From assembly GCA_030524705.1 (NCBI GenBank), contig JAUNGD010000034.1, positions 1-36,376 of the forward strand: DNA of 36,376 nucleotides, read 5' to 3'. Below, piece after piece: positions 23,312 to 31,670 of the stretch. The translations under genes were made by a program, and so were the position numbers. The notes under the pieces were generated by a model. It did not search any database, had not been told where the DNA came from, and saw only the letters and a program-made list of their open reading frames with translations. Source of the stretch: Lachnospiraceae bacterium (GTDB lineage Bacteria; Bacillota; Clostridia; Lachnospirales; Lachnospiraceae). Each line of letters opens with the position of its first letter. Within the stretch, counting starts at the first letter, position 1.

Positions 23312-24532
23312 ATGAAAAAAATAGCAGGCGGCGTAACTGCCCCGAAGGGATTTCAGGCGATTGGGATTGCGGCAGGTATCAAAAAAGGCCGCAAGGATAT
23401 GGCGATGATCTACAGTGAAGCGAAATGCAGCGTTGCAGGTACCTTTACGACAAATGTGGTGAAAGCGGCTCCGGTTAAATGGGATCAGCAGATTGTATAT
23501 GGAAATAAGACCGCCCATGCGGTGGTGGTAAACAGCGGCGTGGCCAACGCATGCACCGGAGAAGAGGGGCTGGGCTACTGCAGAAGGACGGCTCAGAAGG
23601 CGGCCGGACTGTTCGGTATCGACGAAAACCAGGTGCTGGTGGCTTCCACCGGAGTGATTGGAAAGCAGATTCCCATTGATGTGATCGAGGCGGGAATCGA
23701 GACGATGAAGCCGCTTCTCTCTGAAAGCGAGGCGGCGGGTTCTCTGGCAGCCGAGGCGATCATGACAACGGATACCGTGAAAAAAGAGGCCGCTGTGGAA
23801 ATTGAGCTGGGGGGCAAAACCGTAACGGTGGGAGGCATGTGCAAGGGCTCCGGTATGATCCATCCGAATATGTGTACCATGCTCAGCTTCGTGGTGACGG
23901 ATGCGGATATTTCCCAGGAAATGCTGCAGAAAGCGCTGAGCGCGGATATTCAGGATACCTACAATATGGTTTCAGTGGACGGGGACACCTCCACGAACGA
24001 TACGTGCCTGCTGCTGGCCAACGGGCTTGCAGGCAATCCGAAGATCACAGAAGAGGGAGAGGATTATCAGAAATTCTGCGAGGCGCTGAATTACATCAAT
24101 ACGTATCTGGCAAAGCGCATGGCGGCGGACGGCGAAGGCGCGACGGCGCTGTTTGAGGTCAAGGTGGTCGGGGCCGAGAGCAAGGAGCAGGCCGTGACGC
24201 TAAGCAAATCCATTGTGACCTCCAGCCTGACTAAGGCGGCTATTTACGGTCACGACGCCAACTGGGGACGTATCCTCTGCGCGATGGGATATTCCGGCGC
24301 ACAGTTTGACCCGGAAAAGGTGGATCTGTATTTTGAAAGCGCGGCAGGAAAGCTAAAAATCATTGAAAACGGGGTATCCACGGGCTACAGCGAGGAAACA
24401 GCGACAAAAATTCTTTCCGAAAAGGAGGTCACAGCCATTGCCGACGTCAAGATGGGCGAGGCCAGCGCCACCGCCTGGGGCTGCGATCTGACGTATGATT
24501 ATATCAAGATAAATGCGGATTACCGTTCGTGA
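23312..24532 (+). CDS. argJ: Bifunctional ornithine acetyltransferase / N-acetylglutamate synthase
   Basis: A 406-residue enzyme that recycles the acetyl group from acetylornithine to glutamate. ArgJ cleaves itself before a threonine that becomes the nucleophile; here that is Thr189 in IHPNMCTML. The residue before the cut is Cys188 instead of the more common Ala. KGSGMIHPN, DGDTSTND and the C-terminal CDLTYDYIKINADYRS match the family. With ArgJ the pathway runs as a cycle, so the control step should be ArgB. Confidence 0.96.
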   Translation: MKKIAGGVTAPKGFQAIGIAAGIKKGRKDMAMIYSEAKCSVAGTFTTNVVKAAPVKWDQQIVYGNKTAHAVVVNSGVANACTGEEGLGYCRRTAQKAAGLFGIDENQVLVASTGVIGKQIPIDVIEAGIETMKPLLSESEAAGSLAAEAIMTTDTVKKEAAVEIELGGKTVTVGGMCKGSGMIHPNMCTMLSFVVTDADISQEMLQKALSADIQDTYNMVSVDGDTSTNDTCLLLANGLAGNPKITEEGEDYQKFCEALNYINTYLAKRMAADGEGATALFEVKVVGAESKEQAVTLSKSIVTSSLTKAAIYGHDANWGRILCAMGYSGAQFDPEKVDLYFESAAGKLKIIENGVSTGYSEETATKILSEKEVTAIADVKMGEASATAWGCDLTYDYIKINADYRS

Positions 24533-24608
24533 TGTCTGCGGATTTGGAAAGGCATCGAAACGCATTCGTTTTCTGAACGAAAATCAATTCAAAAGGCAGG
24601 TATAGATT

Positions 24609-25520
24609 ATGGAATCAACAATGGAGCTTTGGGTGGAAAAGGCAAATGTCCTGATTGAGGCGCTGCCCTACATCCGGCGTTTTCATGGAAAAACAATCGT
24701 GGTAAAGTACGGCGGCAGCGCTATGGTGGATCAGGAGCTGAAGGAGAGCGTGATCCGGGATGTGGCGCTTCTGAAGCTGATTGGTTTTAAGCCCATCGTG
24801 GTACACGGCGGCGGCAAGGATATTACCCGCTGGATCAATAAGATCGGACTGGAGACGAACTTTATTAACGGACTGCGGGTCACGGATAAGCCCACCATGG
24901 AGGTGGTGGAGATGGTGCTGAACAAGATCAATAAGGATCTGGTTTCCCTGATGGAAAATGTGGGCCTGAAGGCTGTGGGCATCAGCGGAAAGGACGGCAC
25001 GATCCTTCGGGTGGACAGAAAGCTTGCGGGAGATAAGGACATCGGATTTGTGGGAGAGGTAAAGTCAGTAAATACGGAGCTTCTGGATACGCTTCTGGAC
25101 AATGACTTTGTTCCCGTCATCTGTCCGGTGGGCTTTGACAGCTGCTTTAATTCCTACAACGTAAACGCCGATGATGCGGCCTGCGCCATTGCCACGGCAG
25201 TAAAGGCATCCAAGCTGGCGTTCCTGACCGACATAGAAGGCGTATACCGGGATCCGCTGGACAAGTCCTCCTTGATCAGCGAGCTTTCCATCCCGGAGGC
25301 AAAGGCATTTTTGAAGAGCGGCAATGTCGGCGGCGGAATGCTCCCGAAGCTTCAGAACTGTATCAATGCCATTGAGGCCGGAGTTTCCAGAGTACATATC
25401 CTGGACGGAAGGATCGAGCACTGTCTGCTGCTGGAATTCTTTACCAACAAGGGTATCGGAACGGCGATCATCGGCGATACAGAGGAGCGGTATTACTCGG
25501 AAGGAGAAGAAGGAAAATAA
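24609..25520 (+). CDS. argB: Acetylglutamate kinase, probably arginine-sensitive
   Basis: A 303-residue kinase that phosphorylates N-acetylglutamate. [18 protein letters not shown] and the C-terminal GGGMLPKL are the family's substrate and ATP sites. The first 20 or so residues ([20 protein letters not shown]) form the extra N-terminal helix that marks hexameric, arginine-inhibited enzymes, so feedback control by arginine is likely. The 77-base gap before it contains a short inverted repeat (TTCGTT/AACGAA). argD follows after a single base. Confidence 0.96.
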   Translation: MESTMELWVEKANVLIEALPYIRRFHGKTIVVKYGGSAMVDQELKESVIRDVALLKLIGFKPIVVHGGGKDITRWINKIGLETNFINGLRVTDKPTMEVVEMVLNKINKDLVSLMENVGLKAVGISGKDGTILRVDRKLAGDKDIGFVGEVKSVNTELLDTLLDNDFVPVICPVGFDSCFNSYNVNADDAACAIATAVKASKLAFLTDIEGVYRDPLDKSSLISELSIPEAKAFLKSGNVGGGMLPKLQNCINAIEAGVSRVHILDGRIEHCLLLEFFTNKGIGTAIIGDTEERYYSEGEEGK

Positions 25521-25521
25521 A

Positions 25522-26709
25522 ATGAAGGCTAATGAATATATGGAACGGACGGAGCAGGCAGTGCTCCACACGTACAACCGTTTTCCGGTGGTATTTGAGA
25601 AGGGCCAGGGCGTTTGGCTGGAGGATGTGAATGGAAAAAAATACCTGGATTTTGGCGCGGGTATTGCAGTATTTGCGCTGGGATACGGCAACAAGGAATA
25701 TGAGGAGGCTTTGAAGGGACAGATTGAAAAGCTGATCCACACCTCAAATCTGTTTTACAACGTTCCGCTGATGGAGGCTGCTGAGAAGCTGGTGAAGGCC
25801 AGCGGGATGGATAAGGTATTCTTCACGAACAGCGGAACCGAGGCGATCGAGGGGGCCATCAAGGCCGCCAGAAAATATGCGTATCTCAAGGACGGAAGCA
25901 CCGACCATGAAATTATTGCAATGAACCACTCCTTCCACGGAAGAAGCATGGGAGCGCTGTCTGTGACGGGCAATCCGCATTATCAGGAGGCCTTCAAGCC
26001 GCTGATCGGCGGAGTGAAATTTGCGGATTTCAATGATTTTGAGAGCGTAAAATCCCAGGTGACGGACCGTACCTGCGCAATTCTTCTGGAGCCGGTGCAG
26101 GGAGAGGGCGGAATCTACCCGGCAGAGCCGGAATTCTTGAAAAAGGTACGTCAGCTCTGTGATGAGAAGGACATATTGCTGCTGATGGATGAGGTGCAGT
26201 GCGGCATGGGCCGTACCGGAAGCTATTTTGCATGGCAGCAGTACGGCGTGATGCCAGACATTATGGCGACGGCAAAGGCGCTGGGCTGCGGCGTCCCGGT
26301 GGGAGCCTTCGTCCTGAATGAGAAGACGGCAAAGGCCTCTCTTGTTCCGGGGGATCACGGCACCACCTACGGAGGCAATCCGCTGGCCTGCGCGGCCGTC
26401 TCAAAGGTGTTCGATCTGTTCGAAGAGCTGGATGTGATCGGCCACGTACAGAAGTTGACCCCGTATCTGGAGCAGAAGCTGGATGAGCTGGTGGAAAAAT
26501 ATGATTTCATTACGGCAAGGCGCGGAAAAGGCTTTATGCAGGGGCTTGTGGTCACAGGCCGTCCGGTGGGTGAGATCGTAAAGAAGGCTCTGGAAAACGG
26601 ACTTGTTCTCATGAGCGCCGGAAGCGATGTGCTTCGCTTTGTACCGCCGCTGGTGATTGAAAAGGAAGATATTGACGAGATGGTGAAGCGTCTCGAAAGC
26701 GCATTTTAA
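25522..26709 (+). CDS. argD: Acetylornithine aminotransferase
   Basis: A 395-residue class III aminotransferase that makes N-acetylornithine from the semialdehyde. Key parts are GAGIAVFALGYGNKEY near the N-terminus, NSGTEAIEGAIKAAR for phosphate binding, DEVQCGMGRTG, and the cofactor lysine at about 252 in MATAKALGCG. The start is ATG 25522, one base after the argB stop; the longer open frame upstream is only read-through of argB. Tandem repeats and a terminator follow. Confidence 0.95.
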   Translation: MKANEYMERTEQAVLHTYNRFPVVFEKGQGVWLEDVNGKKYLDFGAGIAVFALGYGNKEYEEALKGQIEKLIHTSNLFYNVPLMEAAEKLVKASGMDKVFFTNSGTEAIEGAIKAARKYAYLKDGSTDHEIIAMNHSFHGRSMGALSVTGNPHYQEAFKPLIGGVKFADFNDFESVKSQVTDRTCAILLEPVQGEGGIYPAEPEFLKKVRQLCDEKDILLLMDEVQCGMGRTGSYFAWQQYGVMPDIMATAKALGCGVPVGAFVLNEKTAKASLVPGDHGTTYGGNPLACAAVSKVFDLFEELDVIGHVQKLTPYLEQKLDELVEKYDFITARRGKGFMQGLVVTGRPVGEIVKKALENGLVLMSAGSDVLRFVPPLVIEKEDIDEMVKRLESAF

Positions 26710-26772
26710 TTTGCACAGAAAACGCTTTGCACAAAAAAAGCTTTGCGCAGAAAAGCTTTACACAGGAAAAGC
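26710..26772 (+). repeat. Four 15-16-base tandem repeats after argD
   Basis: Units start at 26710, 26726, 26742 and 26757, each of the form TTTGCACAG-A(n)-GC with small changes. The first begins at the last base of the argD stop codon. They lie between argD and its terminator and encode nothing I can see. Confidence 0.8.
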
Positions 26773-26777
26773 AAAAG

Positions 26778-26815
26778 AGCGGATACTGCTCCTTCAAGGA
26801 TCGGGTATCCGCTTT
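26778..26815 (+). terminator. Terminator of the argCJBD operon
   Basis: AGCGGATAC (26778-26786) pairs with GTATCCGCT (26805-26813), followed by only two more T. An inner CCTT/AAGG pair may tighten the loop. The stem ends eight bases before the next gene's ribosome-binding site. Confidence 0.6.
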
Positions 26816-26831
26816 AACATGGAGGTAAAAC

Positions 26832-27389
26832 GTGGAAGAATTACTGGATATTGTAGACGAACACGGCATTCCCACGGGAGAGACGGTGACTAGAAAAAAG
26901 GCCCATGAGCAGGGGATCCGGCACCGGACCTCTCACGTCTGGCTGGTGAGGAGAAAATGCGGCAGGATCCAGATTTTGCTGCAGAAGCGCAGCGACGAAA
27001 AGGATTCTTATCCGGGATGCTACGATATATCCAGCGCCGGGCATATCCCGGCGGGGGTGGATTTTCTGCCCTCCGCGCTCCGGGAGCTGAAGGAGGAGCT
27101 GGGATATGAGGCGGCGCCGGAGGAGCTGATTTACTGCGGCCAGAGAAATTTTGAGTTTCATCAGGTGTTTCACGGGCGGCCCTTCCATGATCATCAGGTG
27201 AGCAATGTATACGCCCTGTGGGCGGATCTGGAGCCGGAGGATTTTGTGCTCCAGAAGGAAGAGGTATCGGAGGTGCGCTGGTTCGACCTGGAGGAATGCT
27301 TCGAAAAGGTTCGGGAAAAGCAGATTCCAAGCTGCATTTTCCCGGAGGAGCTGGAAATGGTGAAAAAAACGCTGCTGGGCGAAAAATAA
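26832..27389 (+). CDS. Nudix hydrolase, IDI/YfcD-like
   Basis: A 185-residue protein from GTG 26832, six bases after GGAGG. The Nudix box reads GHIPAG-VDFLPSAL-RELKEELGY: the catalytic REL-EEL core is intact, but Val stands where the first Glu of the box usually is, as in some isopentenyl-diphosphate-isomerase-like members. The N-terminal DEHGIPTGETVTRKKAHEQG and HRTSHVWLV also fit that subgroup. It probably cleaves a nucleoside diphosphate-linked compound; the substrate is unknown. Confidence 0.88.
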   Translation: MEELLDIVDEHGIPTGETVTRKKAHEQGIRHRTSHVWLVRRKCGRIQILLQKRSDEKDSYPGCYDISSAGHIPAGVDFLPSALRELKEELGYEAAPEELIYCGQRNFEFHQVFHGRPFHDHQVSNVYALWADLEPEDFVLQKEEVSEVRWFDLEECFEKVREKQIPSCIFPEELEMVKKTLLGEK

Positions 27390-27425
27390 GCAAAACAGGA
27401 AATAGGCAATGTAGAAAATAAGCAG

Positions 27426-27455
27426 AGTATAATTCGCGGGAGATCCGCATATACT
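27426..27455. repeat. 30-base inverted repeat before the YdcZ-like gene
   Basis: AGTATA (27426-27431) and TATACT (27450-27455) enclose GCGG and CCGC around GAGAT. TATAAT at 27428 could be a -10, but no -35 is clear. It may be an operator for the following gene. Confidence 0.4.
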
Positions 27456-27495
27456 TTCCCTGATGCAGAAAAAAGAGCAGAAATGGAGTGAGTTT

Positions 27496-27924
27496 ATGTG
27501 GGGAATTTTAATCGCATTGTTGTCCGGCGCTTTGATGAGTGTACAGGGAGTATTTAATACAGAAGTGACGAAGCAGACGAGTCTTTGGGTATCGTCTGCT
27601 TTTGTGCAGTTTACCGCACTGCTGGTCTGTCTCGGGGCATGGCTGATTACGGACCGGACGAATCTGATGACGCTTGCGCAGGTAGAGCACAAATACATGC
27701 TGCTTTCCGGTGTGATCGGGGCCTTTATTACGGTGACCGTGGTGAAGGCAATGGGCTCTCTGGGGCCGGCCCGGGCGGCGATGTTGATTGTCGTTGCACA
27801 GCTGATTGTTGCCTATGTGATCGAGCTGCTGGGGCTGTTCGGCGTGGACAAGGAGCCGCTGGAATGGCGCAAGGTGGTGGGAATGCTGATTTCGATTGTG
27901 GGGATCGTCATATTCAAATGGTAA
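27496..27924 (+). CDS. YdcZ/DUF606-type small membrane protein (DMT superfamily)
   Basis: A 142-residue protein of five predicted helices from ATG 27496, with GGAGTGAG upstream; an in-frame ATG at 27463 has no ribosome-binding site. LIALLSGALMSVQGVFN and the later GPARAAMLIVVAQLIVAY are typical of the DMT-superfamily YdcZ group, which forms pairs or dimers as small-molecule transporters. The substrate is unknown. It is a single gene with the palindrome at 27426 upstream. Confidence 0.82.
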   Translation: MWGILIALLSGALMSVQGVFNTEVTKQTSLWVSSAFVQFTALLVCLGAWLITDRTNLMTLAQVEHKYMLLSGVIGAFITVTVVKAMGSLGPARAAMLIVVAQLIVAYVIELLGLFGVDKEPLEWRKVVGMLISIVGIVIFKW

Positions 27925-27931
27925 AAACTGT

Positions 27932-27960
27932 TTGACGAAGAACAAAAATATCCCTATAAT
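27932..27960 (+). promoter_or_regulatory. Promoter of the debranching-enzyme gene
   Basis: TTGACG (27932-27937), a 17-base spacer and a perfect TATAAT (27955-27960). The TTG start lies 41 bases downstream. Confidence 0.8.
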
Positions 27961-28001
27961 CAAGGGCAGCGGAAAAAAGCTGCCTGATGGGAGGATATAT
28001 T

Positions 28002-30143
28002 TTGAAATTTTATAATTATAAATTAAATCTGGATACGCCGATTTCGGTAAATCCAATGGGGGAAATCGAGGGATTTCCGGTTCGTCCCGGAATGTTTGAC
28101 ATCAACGGCGCAACGGCTCTGCCCTGCGGCGTGAATTTTACCGTTCATACGCATTCAGGGACGTCCTGTGAGCTGCTGCTGTTCCACCGGGGAGAGGACG
28201 AGCCGTATGCGGTGCTTCCGTTTCCGGAGGCGTACAAGATCGGGGACGTCTATTCGATGCTGGTATTTGATCTGAATATTGAAGAATTTGAGTATGCATA
28301 CCGCATTGACGGCCCCCGGGATCCGGCGGAGGGGATGATATTTGACAAAAATGCGGTTCTGCTGGATCCGTATGCCCGGGCCGTGACCGGACAGAAAATA
28401 TGGGGAGAAAAGCTTCAGGATCATTACCACGCCAGAGTGGTGAAGGATGTATTTGACTGGGGGGATATGCCGCAGTCCAAGAGAGAGATGAGCGATCTGG
28501 TCATTTATGAGCTGCATGTGCGGGGATTTACGAAGCATCCCTCCTCCGGCGTTCAGCACAAGGGCACCTTTGCGGGGCTGAAGGAAAAGATCCCGTATCT
28601 GAAGGAGCTGGGGATCAACGCTGTGGAGCTGATGCCGATTTTTGAGTTTGACGAGACTATGAATGCAAGGGAGGTAAACGGGGAAAAGCTTCTGGAATAC
28701 TGGGGCTATAATACCGTGGGTTTTTTTGCACCGAATACCAGCTATACGGCGGCGGAGGAATACAATAAGGAGGGAACTGAGCTGAAGGAGCTGATCCGGG
28801 AGCTGCATCAGAACGGCATTGAGGTGATTCTCGATGTGGTGTTCAATCACACGGCGGAGGGGAACGAAAAGGGCCCCACGTTCAGCTTCAAGGGCTTTGA
28901 CAATCAGGTCTACTATATGCTGACGCCGGACGGAAATTATTACAATTTCAGCGGCTGCGGCAATACCCTCAACTGCAACCATCCCATTGTACAGCAGTTA
29001 ATTCTGGAATGCCTGCGCTACTGGACGATAAACTACCGGGTAGACGGCTTCCGCTTTGACCTTGCCAGTATCCTCGGCCGGAATACGGACGGTTCTCCGA
29101 TGAACAATCCGCCGCTTCTGAAGACACTGGCGTATGATCCCGTGCTGGCGAATGTAAAGCTGATCGCCGAGGCCTGGGATGCGGGCGGCATGTACCAGGT
29201 CGGCAGCTTTCCGGCCAGCCGCCGCTGGGCGGAATGGAACGGAAGGTACCGGGATGCGATTCGGGGATTTTTGAAGGGCGATAACTGGGAAGCGCACAGT
29301 GCGGCCTGGAGCATTGCCGGCTCCGGGGATCTGTACGGAGAGTTTCACACCGATTATAAGGGAAGCTACGCCGGGTACAATTCCTGCGTGAATTTCCTGA
29401 CCTGCCACGACGGATTTACCCTGTATGACCTTTATTCCTATAATGAAAAGCACAACTGGAATAACGGCTGGAACAATACGGACGGGAGCGACAACAACCG
29501 GAGCTGGAACTGCGGGGCAGAGGGAGAAACGGACAATCCCGAGGTGCTGTCCCTGCGCTACCGCATGATCCGCAATGCCTGTGCGGTGCTGATGTGCAGC
29601 CGCGGAACGCCGATGTTTCTGGCCGGAGATGAGTTCGGAAATACGCAGTACGGCAATAATAACTGCTACTGTCAGGACAACGGGATTTCCTGGCTGGATT
29701 GGAATTTCCTGCAGAAAAACAGGGGATTGTTCGAGTTTTTCCAGTTTATGATTGATTACCGCCACAGGCATCCGGTGATACGGAAGCGGCTGCCGGAGGC
29801 GGTCTGCGGAATGGAGCCTCTGCAGGCCCATGATGTTTATGCAGAAAAAACGACAATTTCCGGGGACGCCAGGATCTTTGCCATCAGCTTTGCCGGGTAC
29901 GACGCAGCGAAGGGCCGGGATGACCTGGTGTACGTGGCGATCAATACGTACTGGGAGGATGTGACGATCACCCTTCCGAACCTGAAGCGGTACGGCGCCT
30001 GGTACCTGAGCGCGAACACCTTCGGAGACGGGCAGGGACGTTATTTTTACCGGGAAGGTGAAGAGACGAGGATTGCGGGGGAATTTATCATGCGGCCTCG
30101 GTCTGTCGCGGTATTTACCGGACGGGGATTTTCAGGGTTGTAA
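28002..30143 (+). CDS. Glycogen debranching enzyme, GH13 isoamylase/GlgX type
   Basis: About 713 residues. The start is TTG 28002, seven bases after GGGAGG; ATG 27987 is in frame but overlaps that site. An N-terminal beta domain (to about residue 140) is followed by the GH13 barrel: VELMPIFEFDE, DVVFNHTAEG, and the catalytic residues Asp353 in FRFDLA, Glu390 in IAEAWD and Asp470 in TCHDGF. A C-terminal beta domain follows. It should cut alpha-1,6 branches of glycogen or related glucans in the cytoplasm, as no signal peptide is present. No other glycogen genes are nearby. Confidence 0.92.
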   Translation: MKFYNYKLNLDTPISVNPMGEIEGFPVRPGMFDINGATALPCGVNFTVHTHSGTSCELLLFHRGEDEPYAVLPFPEAYKIGDVYSMLVFDLNIEEFEYAYRIDGPRDPAEGMIFDKNAVLLDPYARAVTGQKIWGEKLQDHYHARVVKDVFDWGDMPQSKREMSDLVIYELHVRGFTKHPSSGVQHKGTFAGLKEKIPYLKELGINAVELMPIFEFDETMNAREVNGEKLLEYWGYNTVGFFAPNTSYTAAEEYNKEGTELKELIRELHQNGIEVILDVVFNHTAEGNEKGPTFSFKGFDNQVYYMLTPDGNYYNFSGCGNTLNCNHPIVQQLILECLRYWTINYRVDGFRFDLASILGRNTDGSPMNNPPLLKTLAYDPVLANVKLIAEAWDAGGMYQVGSFPASRRWAEWNGRYRDAIRGFLKGDNWEAHSAAWSIAGSGDLYGEFHTDYKGSYAGYNSCVNFLTCHDGFTLYDLYSYNEKHNWNNGWNNTDGSDNNRSWNCGAEGETDNPEVLSLRYRMIRNACAVLMCSRGTPMFLAGDEFGNTQYGNNNCYCQDNGISWLDWNFLQKNRGLFEFFQFMIDYRHRHPVIRKRLPEAVCGMEPLQAHDVYAEKTTISGDARIFAISFAGYDAAKGRDDLVYVAINTYWEDVTITLPNLKRYGAWYLSANTFGDGQGRYFYREGEETRIAGEFIMRPRSVAVFTGRGFSGL

Positions 30144-30151
30144 AAAAAATA

Positions 30152-30180
30152 TTGCAAAATTTTTACTTTTTCGTTAAAAT
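30152..30180 (+). promoter_or_regulatory. Promoter of the comEA operon
   Basis: TTGCAA (30152-30157), a 17-base T-rich spacer and TAAAAT (30175-30180). It lies just after the debranching gene. Confidence 0.65.
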
Positions 30181-30206
30181 GAAGATGCGTAAGGGTAAAA
30201 AAGAAT

Positions 30207-30956
30207 TTGGCTGCAGAATATAGAATGCAGAATAAGAGACAAGATAAGATACGGGCGCGAAAGGCTGTCCTGCTGTTTGTGTTGTTTTCTTTCCTGATGT
30301 GTCTGGAGGGATGCTCCCGGCGCAGCGGTGAGGTGTATGTGGCAGGCCCCGGGGCAGAATTATCCGCGGAGGAGACAGTCAGCGGCAATCATTCCCAGGC
30401 AGATCCATCAGAATCAAAGACATCAGAAGCAAGGACGTTAGAACCAGAGACCTGGGAGCCGGAGACGGAGGGATATGTATACGTCTGCGGCGCGGTGCGT
30501 CGTCCCGGCGTGTATCCCATATATTCCGGGACGAGAGTTTTTGAGGCGATTGAGCTGGCAGGAGGGTTTGATGCGGATGCCGATGAGGAATGGCTGAATC
30601 AGGCCGGACGTTTGCAGGACGGCCAGCAGCTTTACATTTATTCAAAGGCGGAGACGCAGCAGATGCAGGCGGCGGGGATGACCCGGGAGATGAGCGGTGC
30701 GGAGGCCATGGCAGGAGATACAGGCGCCGCAGCGCCTTCGGCGGCGGATGCAGGCGGCGCAGATGGTAAAATAAATCTGAATACGGCGGATGCACAGACC
30801 TTAATGACGCTGCCCGGGATCGGTGAGGTGAAGGCGGAAGCAATCATAGAGTACCGGATCGGGCACGGAGGATTTTCTTCTATAGAAGAGATTCAGAATA
30901 TTCCGGGCATCAAGCAGGCCGTATTTTCGAAAATAGCAGACCGGATTACGATATAG
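30207..30956 (+). CDS. comEA: ComEA-type DNA-binding lipoprotein
   Basis: About 249 residues. TTG 30207, 11 bases after AAGGG, and ATG 30225 are both possible starts. A hydrophobic leader ends in CLEGC, a lipobox, so this looks like a lipid-anchored form rather than one held by a membrane helix. An SLBB domain (VYVCGAVRRPGVYPIYSGT) comes next, then a Ser/Ala/Gly-rich linker and a tandem helix-hairpin-helix DNA-binding domain (INLNTADAQTLMTLPGIGE, then IQNIPGIKQAV). ComEA binds incoming DNA and hands it to ComEC, whose gene lies 3.1 kb downstream in the same apparent operon. Confidence 0.9.
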   Translation: MAAEYRMQNKRQDKIRARKAVLLFVLFSFLMCLEGCSRRSGEVYVAGPGAELSAEETVSGNHSQADPSESKTSEARTLEPETWEPETEGYVYVCGAVRRPGVYPIYSGTRVFEAIELAGGFDADADEEWLNQAGRLQDGQQLYIYSKAETQQMQAAGMTREMSGAEAMAGDTGAAAPSAADAGGADGKINLNTADAQTLMTLPGIGEVKAEAIIEYRIGHGGFSSIEEIQNIPGIKQAVFSKIADRITI

Positions 30957-30980
30957 GCCGGGTAATAAAGGAGTGGAAAC

Positions 30981-31670
30981 ATGGGTAAAAAGGTTTTGGT
31001 AGTAGACGATGAGAAACTGATTGTAAAAGGAATCCGATTCAGTCTGGAACAGGACGATATGGAAGTAGACTGCGCATACGACGGAGAAGAAGCCGTTCGC
31101 ATGGCAAGGGAAAAGGAGTATGATATTATTCTTTTGGATCTGATGCTGCCGAAGCTTGACGGGCTCGAGGTCTGCCAGCAGGTCAGGGAGTTTTCTGACG
31201 TTCCGATCGTCATGCTGACTGCAAAGGGCGACGATATGGACAAGATTCTCGGCCTGGAATATGGCGCAGACGATTATATCACGAAGCCCTTCAATATCCT
31301 TGAGGTCAAGGCGCGCCTGAAGGCGATCATCCGAAGGACCTCCCAGAAGGCGGCGGCTGAGCCGAAGGGAAAGATCGTCGAGGTGGGAGATCTTGCCATT
31401 GACTGTGAGGGCAGAAGAGTCAGCATTGCAGGAAAAGAGGTCAATCTGACGGCGAAGGAATTCGATGTGCTGGAGCTTCTTGTCTTTAATCCGAATAAGG
31501 TATACAGCAGGGAAAATCTGCTGAACATCGTCTGGGGCTATGAGTATCCGGGAGACGTTCGGACTGTGGATGTACATATCCGAAGACTGCGCGAGAAGAT
31601 TGAAGCAAATCCAAGTGAACCGAAATACGTACATACGAAGTGGGGAGTGGGTTATTATTTTAACCATTAA
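30981..31670 (+). CDS. OmpR/PhoB-family response regulator
   Basis: A 229-residue regulator. The receiver domain has Asp9/Asp10, the phosphorylation site Asp53 in LLDLMLP, Thr80 and Lys102. A winged-helix output domain covers about 130-228 (VNLTAKEFDVLELL, then VWGYEYPGDVRTVDVHIRRLREKI). AAGGAGTGG precedes the start. The histidine kinase follows directly and overlaps the stop codon. It lies 24 bases after comEA, so the pair is probably made with the DNA-uptake genes. Confidence 0.94.
   Translation: MGKKVLVVDDEKLIVKGIRFSLEQDDMEVDCAYDGEEAVRMAREKEYDIILLDLMLPKLDGLEVCQQVREFSDVPIVMLTAKGDDMDKILGLEYGADDYITKPFNILEVKARLKAIIRRTSQKAAAEPKGKIVEVGDLAIDCEGRRVSIAGKEVNLTAKEFDVLELLVFNPNKVYSRENLLNIVWGYEYPGDVRTVDVHIRRLREKIEANPSEPKYVHTKWGVGYYFNH

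Noticed and set aside
26710-26772. Possible CRISPR or attachment-site array
   Set aside because: Units are only 15-16 bases without spacers, and no integrase or cas gene is near.
28155-29831. Two minus-strand open frames of about 275 codons each
   Set aside because: They are shadows of the debranching enzyme gene, whose catalytic residues are all in the plus-strand frame.
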